A DNA stretch of 64,000 bases from Aquanectria penicillioides (Eukaryota; Ascomycota; Sordariomycetes; Hypocreales; Nectriaceae): NCBI GenBank assembly GCA_003415625.1, contig PYIU01000004.1, positions 2,728,001 to 2,792,000 on the forward strand, in the 5' to 3' direction. Below, in pieces: positions 32,137 to 43,810 of this stretch (positions are counted from its first letter, which is position 1; each line of letters begins with the position of its first letter). Made by a program: the position numbers and the translations under genes. The notes below the pieces were generated by a model. The model searched no databases. It was not told where the DNA came from and saw nothing but the letters and a program-made list of their open reading frames with translations.

Positions 32137-34330
32137 TTACCGCGGCCTCTCTTGAAGCGTTGATTTTCCAGCATTGCGATTGTGAACTTCTGGCATCCCC
32201 GCCACAAAGTGATTCAACAGCTGACAGGCTTCAACTGCATCAAGCACGGATACCAACGAGGTCAACCCAAGTGCAGTTTCAGCTCTTTGGTTCATTTCTC
32301 TTTCAAGGAGGCACTTTTCCAGGCCCTTCAATTGTCGTGATATTGCGCTTGTGTCGATATCCGGAGCACTCAATCTCAGAAATTCTTCAAGGTTTACAAC
32401 TTCGATTTCCGAGGGCCCGATATCAGCCCCTCTCCAGCTCTCTGGAGATACTTGAATATTCGCCTTCGAGCGGATAAAGGCATATCTCAGCTGGACGTTG
32501 CCACGACATGCCCTCCCCTTGTGTGATAAGAGGGCCGTCCAAGTGTTGGGGGTCAGATCTCTCATCTTAGATGTTCCTTCCCAATTGTTCAAATGCTTGT
32601 TCCTTGACACGGTAAAAAGCTCAGCTGGAACGGGTCCAAATTCGTAGGAGCTTTCTTCCCCCTGAGAGGAGGGACTATTAGCAAAACAATGAGCTGTGCT
32701 GATACCGGGAACTTTGACGTAAGTTCTGTCTTTCAGAAGAAATTTCAGGTACTTCAAAAAGCCCATGGCGAAACCAAACGGTGTCAAAAGCGCATCCCCG
32801 ACTGGGAAACAGTTGAAGGATCTATCATCCTGGTCTGCATTTGAAGTTTCCAACAGTTGAAGGACCGGAAATGCAGGTAGATTCTCGAGATTGCTCTGGG
32901 CTGGTAGCCAGAGCTTTTCTCGAATACCGCAAGAATACGGCCCTGAGAGCACCAGCTTTCGCTTCACCAAATTGGGCGCTGTGCTGACGAGATTCTTGTA
33001 TATCTCGAGGCTATTACTATCATCCTTTCGAGTAGGATGGTCCAGAATCTGGAGGGTGTCGAGAGTTTGCAGTTGCGAGAGCGCTTCAACGACTTTCCTG
33101 GATGCTTCTGAGCCAGTTACCGGAGGAAGCGTAATTCCAGTAGCCGAGCTTAGAGCGCTGCCACTCAAAGCAATCCCGAGTGTCTCCGGGCAGAGGTTTT
33201 TAAATATGTGCCATTCAAGGAATGCCTCATCGGCGTATGCTAGCTGCAGCAAGATTGCGGATGGCGTATTGATGCCGACAAGGCCCTTGTTAGCAAGTAA
33301 ATGTCTCTTCACTAGCCGCTGAAACCCTGGTATCTCTTTGATCTCATCTAGGTATGAGGGATCAAATTCATCAGTAGCCAATATGTAGTCAAAGAGCTTT
33401 TCGGCAACTTGGTCCCGGAAAGACTTGCTTGGGCCAGTGTGTCGAGGCGGACAGGGTAGGGAAGTTGGCCCTTCGGTTTTGTCCCAGTTGCCATAGGGCC
33501 ATGTCTCTATAACGGGCTCGCATCAGCTAATTAAAAACTCCACTTGAAGACTAAAAAGGAAGTGGAAAAGGAAAAGAAAAGAAAAGGTGTCCTTGCAAAT
33601 CAAATACTGGGGTTTCCAGTGTTGTGGGGCGACATACCTTGAAGAGCGTCCGATGTAACGAGCGGTATTTCATTGAAAGCATCCGGAAACCTCGAATACC
33701 CATGCGATACTATCTCGCTTCGGGTGTAGGACCGTAAGATATACTGCCAGCCTGATAGAGGCGTATTGCGCGGAGCAATGTCTTCTCCGTTTTCCCGGAA
33801 AAGGGGAACTTGTTAACCAAACATGAAGGCTGTCAGTGGAAATGGATGAAACACTAACACGCACTGTTTTCCAGTGCTACGAAGCAGTAGCGAACATTGT
33901 CAAGGTCGGATATATCAAGGACTGTGATTCCGTGGGGATTCGGGTGTTTGTTGTAGTCAGTGTTATATGGCAGCTCGTCCACGTTCCTGACTTTTGCGTC
34001 CTCCGGGTCGAAGGAGGCACCAAACATGAGACATGAAGTGATGAAGGGGAACGGGCACATGGATGAAGATGTATTCATGCCAATCCCGCCCTCTTCTCCA
34101 GTTGGGGTTTGCACCGCAGGGCCTGCATCCTCATTTTGAAAGAAATCAACGGCCAACTCAAGCTCTTGTCTCAAAACGATGCCGTTGTTGCGGTCAGAGA
34201 AGATATGAACGAGCCGACGACAGGTCCGGAGAGTAAGGAAGCCAAAGAGCCAGTGGTGGTGAGCCGCCGCCAGACAGCGGTATGACTTGCCGAGACGGGC
34301 GACAACATAGAGCTGGTGAGGCTGACTCAT
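32137..34330 (-). CDS. Fungal protein of unknown function, 668 residues
   Basis: Three exons (33865-34330, 33638-33808, 32137-33506) splice at phase 1 with GTGCGT and GTATGT donors into one uninterrupted reading of 668 residues from the ATG at 34330. I recognise no domain. The N-terminal part has YVVARLGKSYRCLAAAHHHW and an acidic stretch around VRNVDELPYNTDYNKHP. The middle exon reads PLFRENGEDIAPRNTPLSGW. The long C-terminal exon includes KSFRDQVAEKLFDYILATDEF and IPGFQRLVKRHLLANKGLVG. No signal peptide or clear membrane segment. A possible extra donor overlapping the stop (CCGCG/GTAAGC at about 32137-32141) would change only the last residue or two. It lies between the CK1-like kinase and the MFS transporter in an accessory-looking block. 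Confidence 0.75.
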
Positions 34331-34688
34331 CTCCGGAACGAGAAAGTGAACAAAATCATAAATGAATACAGTACAGACGTATCTTCAAACTGAAGGAAGA
34401 ATCACCCTTGCCTGATGGCACGCGACAGTGTTATAACTGGCTCCACTCGGAAAGCTGGCTGAACATGGCACCCAATTGCTGCATCCGTCCGCGGGAGAGG
34501 CCTTGTCAGGGGGAATCTCAGCCCACTAAAAATGGGGCGTCCCAGACCGCATCTCTTACACACCGACGCCGCTCAGGCAATGAATGCATCCGAGGCTCAC
34601 TACGTATGATTTGTGCATTCACGGATGGCAATCTCATATCATAGGCTCTCATAAATATATATGATCCTCTTTCCCGTCTACACAGCAC
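34331..34688. other. Intergenic region upstream of the 668-residue gene
   Basis: No gene. It holds the promoter of the gene starting at 34330 (-) and the 3' end of the MFS gene; an AT-rich ATAAATATATATGA near 34650 could serve as the transporter's polyadenylation region. Confidence 0.35.
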
Positions 34689-36667
34689 TTATCGTGTCTC
34701 AACAAGGTTGGCCGTGGCGATCCTCATCCGCTTCCCCAGCAGCCACACCGGGACCGTGAGCAGCGAGAAGATGCCCATGACCATGCCGAATATCCCGAAC
34801 GGCTCTGCAGCCCCGCGGTCGCTGATCCAACCCGCAATGAAAAAGGTCCAAGCAAAGGCGATGATAGCGCGCAAAATTGTGATGATGACAAAACAGTCGA
34901 CGGCCATGTGGGCGTAGCAATCGATCAGCTACCGAGGGTTTCCTATTAGATCCATCCGTGACACCAGGGCGCGCATGAGTACTCACATAGCTAAATCCCA
35001 CGACGGGACCTGCATCAGCCCAAATGCAACCATGGCATATCCGACTTCCAGTCCAACCCATGCATTCTTAGACGGGTTCTGCGCGCAGAATCCGAAAACA
35101 AAGAATCCGCCAGTTGCAATGGCCAGAGCCGGGAACATGGTCGGCAGTCGGCTTTCCGGCTCAGCTGCACCGTCTGCCTCTTTTCTCGCTGCCCGCTTCA
35201 GTCTTGCGTCTGTGAGGACGTAGGTATAAATGGCTCCGAGGAGAGACCCGATCAAGCCCCCCACATTGATTAGACCCACGTTGTCTCCCCAGAGATACGG
35301 AGGGGCGCCAACTAGATTGGGTCCGATAGTTGAAATGGCAACGATTCCGCCCACGAGGCCGGCGTAGTGGAACGTAACCATCCATGTGCCCGGAAGCCGT
35401 GCAGTCTGCCACGGCTGGAGAAACTTTTGCAGCGCGTTCCCTCGCGGGCTGCAGAACCCAAGTGACCTGGCAAACGTGAAGGGTCTGTACGACGACTGGG
35501 GGGTTTCCGGTCGTGATTCAATTCGAGTCACCTCTGCCTTTTCCTCGAGTGTGTCCTCGGCAATTGCCGCAGACACAAACGGACGCTCGAAAAGAGTCTC
35601 TGGCACCAAAAACAAAACTCCCAAGAAGCAGGCTCCGGAAAGCGCCACGCCAACCCAAAAGATGTACTCCAATCCCAGGCGGAACCCGATATACCCGCCA
35701 GCGAGACCGCCAACGATCGGGCCCCCGGCAAGGAAGATGGTGTAGATTGCCTGTCTCTAGTTAGTAAAGTTCAAAACTAGCATGTTTTGGTGAATTAAAA
35801 ACTCACCATAGCCCTGCCTCGCTCATGCATGAAGAAGACCTCTCCGATGATCGCTGGCGAAACGGTCTCTGAGGCTCCTCCACCGATGGCCTGGAAGACG
35901 CGAGCCGCGAAGAGAGACCCATAAGAGTTGGCCAAGCCACACCACATGGTGGAAAGAGTCATGAGGAGCGTAGCCGTGATGAGAACAGGTCGTCTTCCAA
36001 AAATATTGGACAGAGGAACCCACATGATATTGGAAGCTCCGAGAAATAGGGTGCTTGTCTGTTTCAAGTCACAGTAGGTTAATTGACTTGATCCAATAAT
36101 GACCCTTCCCTACAGGAGCTTGGGGGGAATATGTGGGCTAACCGAGATGTAGTATGTAAGTTCCGTGAAAGAATGGTCTGGTGTAACAACGCCATGGTAC
36201 AACAGCTGGAGTGCCGGGGAAATGCTAGCACTGCAGAAGTTGCCCACGAACGCGAACAGCGATGCTGTAAGCAAGACTGAGAACTTGCGCCACGTTGGCC
36301 AGTTGAGGGGGTCGGCCGGATCGTTGGACGGCCGTGGTACCTTGACCAGTTCTACTGATGAATCGGCTCGTTGCTCATACTCTCCTAGTTTTGTAAGCTT
36401 TGTGTCTAACGCAAGTGATCCGATGGTTTAGGGAGGCAGAAGAGACGTAAAAGGGGATGACCGGCATCCAGGAACCCGAACGACTCCGAATCAAAACAAG
36501 ATCGATGTGGATGAATCACAAGAGGAAAGGAGATGGGCCAATTCAAAAAAGTTAGGGGAGAGAAATGAAAATGAGCCTGACTTACGGATGATAACAGCCG
36601 TTCCGGGAGGTTTCGCTTCCCTGACCTCATCTTTGCTCAAGGAGAAGGCAAATTGCCACGCCGACAT
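34689..36667 (-). CDS. Major facilitator superfamily transporter (one frame break in this copy)
   Basis: Five exons (36586-36667, 36143-36384, 35807-36058, 34987-35750, 34689-34928). The second reads NDPADPLNWPTWRKFSVLL, the cytosolic lead-in of fungal drug/H+ antiporter-type MFS proteins. Motif A is NIFGRRPVL, motif C is GPIVGGLAGGYIG, and transmembrane segments number about twelve, split by a central loop (ETLFERPFVSAAIAEDTLEE). Near 34998-35010 the frame slips: one added base turns VPSWDLAM and a stop into VPSVGFSY, which joins at a good GTGAGT donor to LIDCYAHMAVDCFVIITILR. This gives 526 residues, the usual family length. Probable plasma-membrane exporter or uptake carrier; the substrate is unknown. 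The second donor (GTTAGC) is weak. Confidence 0.88.
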
Positions 36668-38083
36668 GATGAGATGGTGTTCGAGTTGCCTCAGCTGTAA
36701 TTGTCTCGGTGAATTGATGCCAGTCGAAACTGAAAAACCGCACATAGACAGAGAGGGCTTCCCAGGGGTTTTATCTTTCATGGGGCATTTTGCTCTCCGG
36801 GCCTGCCTGGAATGCGCAGGCCCCCTGCCTCCAACGTGCGCAAGAAACAGGCGAATCACAAACCCGGCACATAGGCCCAATGGCTATTGCCATTGTGCCC
36901 AGGAGGCTATCGACGCCTCCCCACCGGCACGGAAGAGAGGCCGGAGGGTGGGGGACTTGTGACCGAGGAAGTCGAAAAGCCGGCTGGAATAGGAAATGGC
37001 GTATGGGGTTACCCCAGAAGGTGCCAGGATCGGCCCCGCATCTCCGAGCGGCTTGCTCGGGATTGGGCCAAGGACGCTGTAACAATGCGGGGAAGCGAGA
37101 TGGGCTGGGCCTGCCATCTGAAGACTGCAGCAGGGCATCAAAGATTGCGATGGTTTCAATGCGGCGTGGATATCTGGGTCGATGTTTTTTTTTTTTTACC
37201 TTGAGTATTATTGCGCAATTGTGAACAAACTCATCCTGGCTTGCGTGTGAAACACAGCATTGGATCCGAGCCTTGTGGGGTATTTTTGACACACTCACCG
37301 ACCAAGGAGGTGGCCAAGTTTGCATACTGCTGACACTGCTGAAACCAAGACATGTACCTATCATTATACATGCACATGTTAGCACTACCAGAGGCTCAAT
37401 CACTGCTCTTCGCTCACGACTGCCGAGACCAATCCCGGCGGCGCAGCGGTCGACCCTACTTCGGTTAGATTGGGTCATTGTGATGGCCAGTGTCAGATGC
37501 AATCACAAACGGCATCCTGCCGCTCGGCTTTCCCGCTCTTCTTGGGTGCCGTCGTGTCGACCACGGTAATTCCAGACGCACACCTACCCCGGCAGCTGCG
37601 CGCCAATGACAGCGGTGAGTTTGGTGACAATCTCGCCCTCCATCTCGCCAGTGTGCCCCTCGAACCCTGGCAATTGAGATGGCTCTAACCCAGCTGGTCA
37701 AATCAGAGCTGGGTCCGTCTTCAATTGTTCGAGGCCCTGCCTCTCCCAAACAAGATTGCCGCGCAGCCTTGCCGAACTTCCCAATTGTCACATGAAATCG
37801 AGCCAAGAAGCGGGTCTCTCCGATGATCCCACCGGGTGCATAGTGCATGGTGGTGCTTCCATGAAAGCCGGGCCTGATCCGAGCAAGCGAGCTCCAGCAC
37901 TGCAGCAACAGGAACAGCGACCTTGTATGTTGTGGGGAAATGGGTGTTCTTCGATTCTTTATGATGTTCTTTTTAACCTGAGCTCTTTGGATTTCCTCCC
38001 GGGAAAGTCCAGGCGCGAGAATTAAATAAATACCTAGGTAGCCAGCCACCCACCCGTCATCGCCAGTCTCCCAGAGAATGAAA
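36668..38083. other. Gene-free 1.4 kb between the MFS and F-box genes
   Basis: Contains the MFS promoter and leader and a run of 13 T (37185-37197). A minus-strand frame of about 240 residues at 36771-37502 has no domain and unnatural composition; I do not call it a gene. Confidence 0.4.
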
Positions 38084-39484
38084 TTAGCAGTCCCAGAAAT
38101 ACGGATCCCCCCAGGGGCCGTCAATGTTCCAGCTCTTGTTCCAACTGCAGTCGCCCTTCTTGCAGCAGTTTTCTTTATGATGAACGCCGTCTTTGATCGG
38201 CCCGCATTCTTCTAGATGCTTTCTAAATGTCGACATGATAAAGTCTCTGATAAAGTATCTCGACCTCGACCACGAGAAACTGCTCATGCATCCGATGCAG
38301 CGGAAGCCCCATTCGGCCATGCCGCTCTTTCTATTTAGCCAAGGTATTCGTGCCATGGCTGCAAAACGCATCTGGGCTGCGGCAGCCTCGTCTCTGCTGG
38401 CTGGCGTTTCTTCGAGGCAATCTTCGTCAATCTCGCTATCGGAATACAGAGTGCTGATAGTCTCGTTGTCGGAATCCTCGCCAAAATTTGCGTCGTTTTC
38501 CATCAGTTGCTCTGTCTCTTTGGTTTCTCTTTTCCTCTTTCGAGACTCTCTCCTTTCCAAGACTACCAGCTTGTTATTGTTTCGTCTCTTGAGGTACGCT
38601 TTTCTCCTTTCCGCCCTTTCCGTCGCCATTTTTGTTTCGCGTTCTCTTATTTGATCCTTGCAATGTTGCTGGACTTTACGGTTTTCTCTTCGATTTGCCT
38701 TCTTGACGTATTTCAGCATCGCTTCGTGTGACCCATGGTGAGCAATGCCCGCCCGGCAGGCAGCGTCTCGGTCAATAAGGGTTGCAAAATCCTCCTGCCA
38801 GCCCATAGTGCCAGTGTCGAATGGATAGACTTGAATACGAGGTAACGTATCTAAAATGTCTATTGTGAGGCCAAATTTCGTCACGGCTTCTATCTCTCGC
38901 AGAGGCATGAATCGCTCTTCCGTCATGAAGCACCTGCAACACACCCTTCGCAGAGTTACGAGATACATGTAGCCACCAAAGTCGCCGCATTCATCGCACT
39001 TGCTAGAGCACAGCTTGTCAAATAGTTCTAGGAGCGTGACAGAGTGCGTGTTCCTAACCGCGCGTAGACTGCGCAGGGTGTCGTGAGCTTGTTCGTTGAT
39101 GATCCTGAACTGGGGGTGCGCCGCCACAACCTCGTAGAGTCGCCGGTTCACCAGCTTGAGTTGGTCAATGGCGGCAATGTCCAGTGCAGTGATAATTTGG
39201 TTGAGTATCTCAAGAGGCAGCTGCTTGAGGCCGCCGACGTGAGCGGTCGGCGGCTCTGTCATGACTCTGAAGATGCTGTGGCCCTTGCGTGATCGCAGCG
39301 GTGGCAAGCTTCGATCTAACGTCAGGCAGGGTTTTTGGCGAAAATAGGCCTGCGTCAAGAGGTGCATGGCGAGCTTGCCCTCGGGAGGCGTCAGCGCCCG
39401 GTTGCGAAAGGCGCTGTGGTCGAACTCAGGTGGCTGTGCGCAAAGCCATAGGTGGACGGCATTTGCAGCCCACGGGCGGATCAT
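38084..39484 (-). CDS. F-box protein
   Basis: Single exon, 466 residues if the ATG at 39484 is used. An ATG at 39262, just before the F-box, is a strong alternative, and the frame continues upstream only from a TTG. The F-box is at about 88-122 (GLKQLPLEILNQIITALDIA, then DQLKLVNRRLYEVV). It is followed by a Cys-containing region (SSKCDECGDFGG, RRVCCRCFMTEERF), an Arg/Lys-rich predicted coiled coil (REENRK-type stretch, KMATERAERRKAYLKRRNNN), an acidic segment (DSDNETISTLYSDSEIDEDC) and a Cys/Trp-rich C-terminus (FRCIGCMSSFSWSRS, HLEECG). F-box proteins bring substrates to SCF ubiquitin ligases through Skp1; this one's target is unknown. The Cys pairs could bind zinc. Confidence 0.85.
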   Translation of the reverse strand: MIRPWAANAVHLWLCAQPPEFDHSAFRNRALTPPEGKLAMHLLTQAYFRQKPCLTLDRSLPPLRSRKGHSIFRVMTEPPTAHVGGLKQLPLEILNQIITALDIAAIDQLKLVNRRLYEVVAAHPQFRIINEQAHDTLRSLRAVRNTHSVTLLELFDKLCSSKCDECGDFGGYMYLVTLRRVCCRCFMTEERFMPLREIEAVTKFGLTIDILDTLPRIQVYPFDTGTMGWQEDFATLIDRDAACRAGIAHHGSHEAMLKYVKKANRRENRKVQQHCKDQIRERETKMATERAERRKAYLKRRNNNKLVVLERRESRKRKRETKETEQLMENDANFGEDSDNETISTLYSDSEIDEDCLEETPASRDEAAAAQMRFAAMARIPWLNRKSGMAEWGFRCIGCMSSFSWSRSRYFIRDFIMSTFRKHLEECGPIKDGVHHKENCCKKGDCSWNKSWNIDGPWGDPYFWDC

Positions 39485-40179
39485 CTCGACGGCCCTCTGC
39501 GCTCTGTTGAGGCTGGGGAACAAAGAAGAAGAAAAGGTGATTGTGAAGAGTCCTAGTTCCGGTTACTCTGCGAGGCTTATGAGGACCAACAAGGGCGCGG
39601 CGGTTGTGATTGGTACGATGCCTCTTGACCTCCTTGCTTTGCCTCCCAACCCATGGGGGAGCGCAAGAAGCATCCGATCTAGAAATAGGCGACTGGTCGG
39701 TTGCCAGAGCGCTCCAGGCTGCGAGTAAAGCTCTGCTCGGAACGGCGAGGGCCTCGAATTTGCAGATCATGCGGTCTTATAAAATCAAACCATTGTTCCC
39801 CACGCAATATCAGCCGTTATTTTTATGTCGTCTCCTCGTGTTCATGTCCCAACAACCCATCCGATCAAGCCTCAGCGAGAGCCCCGCGCGCGATTAGGCA
39901 TGCGGGGCGGTTGAGGATTACATACACAGCACGTCACTAGCGTCTAGCAGTCTCCGATAACTTACAGTAGAGCCATGGGGCGGCTTGGCACCCCCACCAA
40001 CACCACAACCGCCTGTGCCAGTAGCGGTACCCACCACCAGTACCAGTACCACCTTGGTTAGTCGGTGCTATGACGGAGATGCACCACCACCACAGCTCCG
40101 ACGCATCACATTCACGGTCTTCTTTCCCGCCAACACCACAATCCCGATTCACTCCCCAAGCAGCACTCCGGTGCCCCGT
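39485..40179. promoter_or_regulatory. Divergent intergenic region between the F-box and XPF genes
   Basis: About 700 bp between two outward-facing genes, so it should hold both promoters. The part near 40000-40100 is rich in CACCA and CAGTAC words and low in G, resembling an unstructured leader before the XPF start codon. No specific site is assigned. Confidence 0.4.
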
Positions 40180-43051
40180 ATGTCGGCCCCCAATGCTCCT
40201 CAACCAGTGAAGCTTTCACTGCCGCTCGTTTGGATCCCTCCTCCGCTGCCCCATGGCTTGCGCGCGCTAACAGTTCGCTGCCTAGGAATACCAGCAAGCT
40301 CTGTTCCAAGAGCTCCGTGCCGAAGATGAGCTCGTCGTCCTCGCCCGCGGCCTCGGGCTGATGCGCCTGGTCACCAACCTCCTACACTCCTACGATGCCG
40401 CCGGCAACAATCTCATTGTCATAGTCGGGGCCGAAGACCGAGAAAATGGCTGGATCGGCGAGGCATTGGCCGAGCACGCTGCCATCAGCTTGTCTCCCAA
40501 GGCGCGCGGGCTCACCGTCGTCAACACCGACTTCCAGAGCGTCGGCGCCAGAGAGAAGATGTACGCCGGTGGAGGTATATTCAGCATCACCTCGCGCATC
40601 TTGGTCGTCGACTTATTGACGGGCCTGCTGGACCCCGACACCATCACAGGGCTGGTGCTCCTTCACGCCGACCGTGTCATAGCAACATCCCTCGAGGCCT
40701 TCATCCTGCGAGTCTATCGACAGAAGAACAAAGTTGGCTTCCTCAAGGCATTCTCGGATAACCCTGACCCATTCACCACCGGTTTCTCTCCCTTGGCAAC
40801 CATGATGCGAAACCTGTTCTTGAGGAAAGCATCCCTCTGGCCCAGGTTTCATGTCGACGTTGCGCAATCCCTCGAGGGAAAAAAGAAGGCCGAAGTCATC
40901 GAGCTCGAGGTGCCCATGACAGACTTGATGAAGGAGATTCAAAATGCCATCATGGAATGCGTCGAAGTCAGCATTCACGAACTAAAGAAGGGTAACAGCG
41001 GCCTGGAAATGGACGACTGGAATCTTGACAGCGCTCTTTTGAAGAATTTCGACGTCATGGTTCGCCGACAACTTGACCCCAATTGGCACCGCGTTAGTTG
41101 GAAGACAAAGCAGATCGTCAATGACTTGACGGTCCTCAGAACCATGCTCAACTCCATCTTGACCTACGATGCCGTTTCCTTCCTTCAACATCTAGACACC
41201 ATCCATGCCGCCCACTCTCCTCCTCCAGGATCAAATCGCCAGAACCAATCGCCTTGGTTATTCCTCGATGCTGCTCAAACAATCTTTGATACCGCCCGTC
41301 GACGGGTGTATTCAGCAAGCGCCAAGGCGGCAGCGCGCGAAGACAACATTGACTCCCTACGGCCGGTGCTTGAAGAGCTCCCCAAATGGGCCATGTTGGC
41401 TGAGGTCCTGGAAGAAATCGACCGAGACTTGTACTTTGAGCCACCCGTTCGAGATGATTCAAATGGCACCATCATGATCATGTGCTCCAATACCGACGTA
41501 TGCAGACAACTCCGTGACTATCTTCAGACCATGCACATCAAACCCAGGACAGAGAAAAAGGACCACGACGATGAGGAAGATGCCCATAAACCAACTGGAG
41601 CGTTCATGATGCGCAGGAAGCTACGGAACTATCTTAGGTGGAAGCGGCAATTTGCTCAAGTTAGCGCGACCCTCTTCGCCGAAAACCAGAAAGCTCTGAA
41701 TGGTGCCGCAGACACCCGACCCGGTCAAGGAGGTCTCAGGGGCGGCAAGGCCCCGACCAACAAGAGGCGTCGAATCCGAGGCGGTGGAAATGCGGGTGCA
41801 GCTATGGGCCGCGCAGAGAATGGCAGCATTGTGCAGTACATTGAGAAGCCCACGGAGGTTGCTGACCTCATGGCTGAGGTCCAAATCACCGAGGAGGAAG
41901 CGCAGCAGAAAGAAGACATTGTGCAAGATCCTCTTGACAACATGGAAGACTATTTCCAACTATACGAGATGCAAGATCTCGTGGTCGTACACGCATACGA
42001 TGGTGACCAAGATGAGCATGTCTTGGAAGAGATCAAACCACGATACATCATCATGTACGAACCAGATGCAGCTTTCATCCGCCGCGTGGAGGTGTATCGG
42101 TCGTCTCACAACGACAGAAATGTCCGTGTCTACTTCATGTACTATGGTGGGTCTGTCGAGGAACAAAAGTACCTATCGTCGGTTAGACGAGAGAAGGATG
42201 CATTTACCAAACTCATCAAGGAGAGAGCCAGCATGTCACTAGTTATGACGGTCGATCCTGGAAGCGAAGATGCAGAGGAGGCTTTCTTGCGAACCGTCAA
42301 CACGCGAATCGCTGGCGGTGGCCGGTTGACTGCAACTGCTCAACCACCACGTGTCGTGGTCGATGTGCGAGAGTTCCGTTCATCATTACCTTCGCTCCTT
42401 CACGGACGATCAATGGTCATTGTGCCATGCATGCTCACTGTCGGAGACTACATCCTATCGCCCAACATTTGCGTGGAACGAAAATCCATCAGCGATTTGA
42501 TCTCATCCTTCAAGGATGGGCGATTGTACAACCAGGCAGAGACCATGTTTCAACACTACAAGAACCCAATGTTGCTCATCGAGTTCGATCAAAACAAGTC
42601 CTTTACGCTGGAGCCATTCGCCGACTTCTCAGGCAACCTAAACAGCATCGCGCCGACCAATGCGTCAGACCTCCAGTCCAAACTGGTGCTCTTGACACTG
42701 GCATTTCCCAAGCTCCGCATCATCTGGTCATCGTCCCCGTACCAAACAGCTGAAATCTTCGAGTCTCTCAAGACACAAGAGGAAGAGCCAGATCCCATTG
42801 CAGCTGTCAGGGCGGGTCTCGACAAGAACGCAAAGGCGGAAGATCAGACGTTCAACCAAGAGCCGCAGGACATGCTGGCAATTGTTCCTGGTGTGACTCC
42901 GCAGAACATTAAGAACATAGTAATCCAGGCAGAGAGCCTACGAGAGGTTGCCAACATGACGGTTCAAGAGTTGAAGCCAACGGTCGGCATGTTGGCCGCG
43001 CGGCAGATGCATGGCTTCTTCAATCGCAACGTGATGGAGGAGGATGACTAG
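40180..43051 (+). CDS. rad1: XPF/Rad1/ERCC4 structure-specific endonuclease
   Basis: Two exons (40180-40206, 40286-43051; 79-bp intron with CTAAC) give 930 residues, near the human XPF length. The N-terminal two thirds is the degenerate helicase-like part (YQQALFQELRAEDELVVLARGLGL, ATSLEAFILRVYRQKNKVGF). Acidic and Gly/Arg-rich linkers follow. The ERCC4 nuclease comes next: VVVDVREFRSSLPSLLHGR, VGDYILSPNICVERKSISDL (ERK near residue 739) and IEFDQNKSF. The C-terminus has tandem helix-hairpin-helix (DMLAIVPGVTPQNIKNIV, MTVQELKPTVGMLAARQMHGF) that pairs with the Rad10/ERCC1 partner. It cuts on the 5' side of lesions in nucleotide-excision repair and trims flaps in recombination. All catalytic elements are intact. 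Confidence 0.97.
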
Positions 43052-43345
43052 AATCAAGACGCACCACATGCACAAAATGAATAAAATGATACCCCGAGGA
43101 TTACAAGCATAGCCACTGTGTACTGTCATTTCAAGGGCTAATCCTAAATGTGACGGGTATTCTCGCGCCCGGTAAAGACAAGGGTAGGGTATCCCAGTGC
43201 GTAGTAAGAAGTAAAGAAAAAACACCAAAGCGCAACCATCCAAGGTCATATACATCATGACATGTTTCGAACAATCCTCGTTCCTCTAACAGATCCCCTT
43301 TTCTTTCTCCACATCGCCCCTCTGCGATGAAGAGGGGGGCAGGGA

Positions 43346-43624
43346 TTAGACTCTACTCCTCCTCGTTCTATGGTGGCCTCGGCTGCCGCCACCACCGCAG
43401 TAGCCGCAAGTCAGGCAGCTCACGATGATGCCGCAGAATCGGACAATGGCATTAATGAGGGCCATGAGGATGGAACCAACACCACTGATGACGGCCATGA
43501 TGGCGTCGCCAATGGTTCGGAACATAGCTGTGATCTATAGAGGTAAAAGAAATTTGTGTTAGTTTATCAATCGTAGTTTCAGTCAACAAACGGTGGAGCT
43601 TACACAAGAGAGGACTCCACCCAT
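43346..43624 (-). CDS. Small membrane-type protein, 69 residues
   Basis: Two exons (43604-43624 and 43346-43534; intron 43535-43603, 69 bp with CTAAC and a TATAG acceptor). The first exon is only seven residues (MGGVLSC). The product continues ITAMFRTIGDAIMAVISGVG, SILMALINAIVRFCGIIVSC, then LTCGYCGGGGSRGHHRTRRS. One or two amphipathic or hydrophobic helices carry Gly and Ser spacing, followed by a Cys- and Gly-rich turn and a basic tail. The N-terminal Gly2 and the Cys residues could be lipid-modified, by inference. I have the impression of similar small proteins in other filamentous fungi, but assign no function. Convergent with XPF. Confidence 0.78.
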
Positions 43625-43792
43625 GATGGCGGTTGTTTTTTTTTGTAGTGATTCGTGTCGTGGGAATATCGATGTCTGTGTGTGTGTATGTGTGCAAGTT
43701 TCTTCTTGCAACTTGTCTTATGGGTTTGTTTCTGATCAGAACGAATTTTTTAATACTCGGAGCTCAGAGCTTTATATATACGAACCCAACCT

Positions 43793-43810
43793 CCCCCCCC
43801 CCCCCCCCCC
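43793..43810 (+). repeat. Run of 18 C
   Basis: Uninterrupted C homopolymer about 170 bp upstream of the start codon of the minus-strand 69-residue gene; it would read as G in that gene's orientation. Confidence 0.9.

Noticed and set aside
32137..33381. The large third exon of the orphan as an independent 414-residue gene
   Set aside because: Its first codon is TTG, and two upstream exons join it in phase through good splice sites.
36771..37502. Minus-strand frame of 243 residues
   Set aside because: No domain, mixed Arg/Cys/Pro composition, starts from a non-ATG region, and lies in the MFS upstream DNA.
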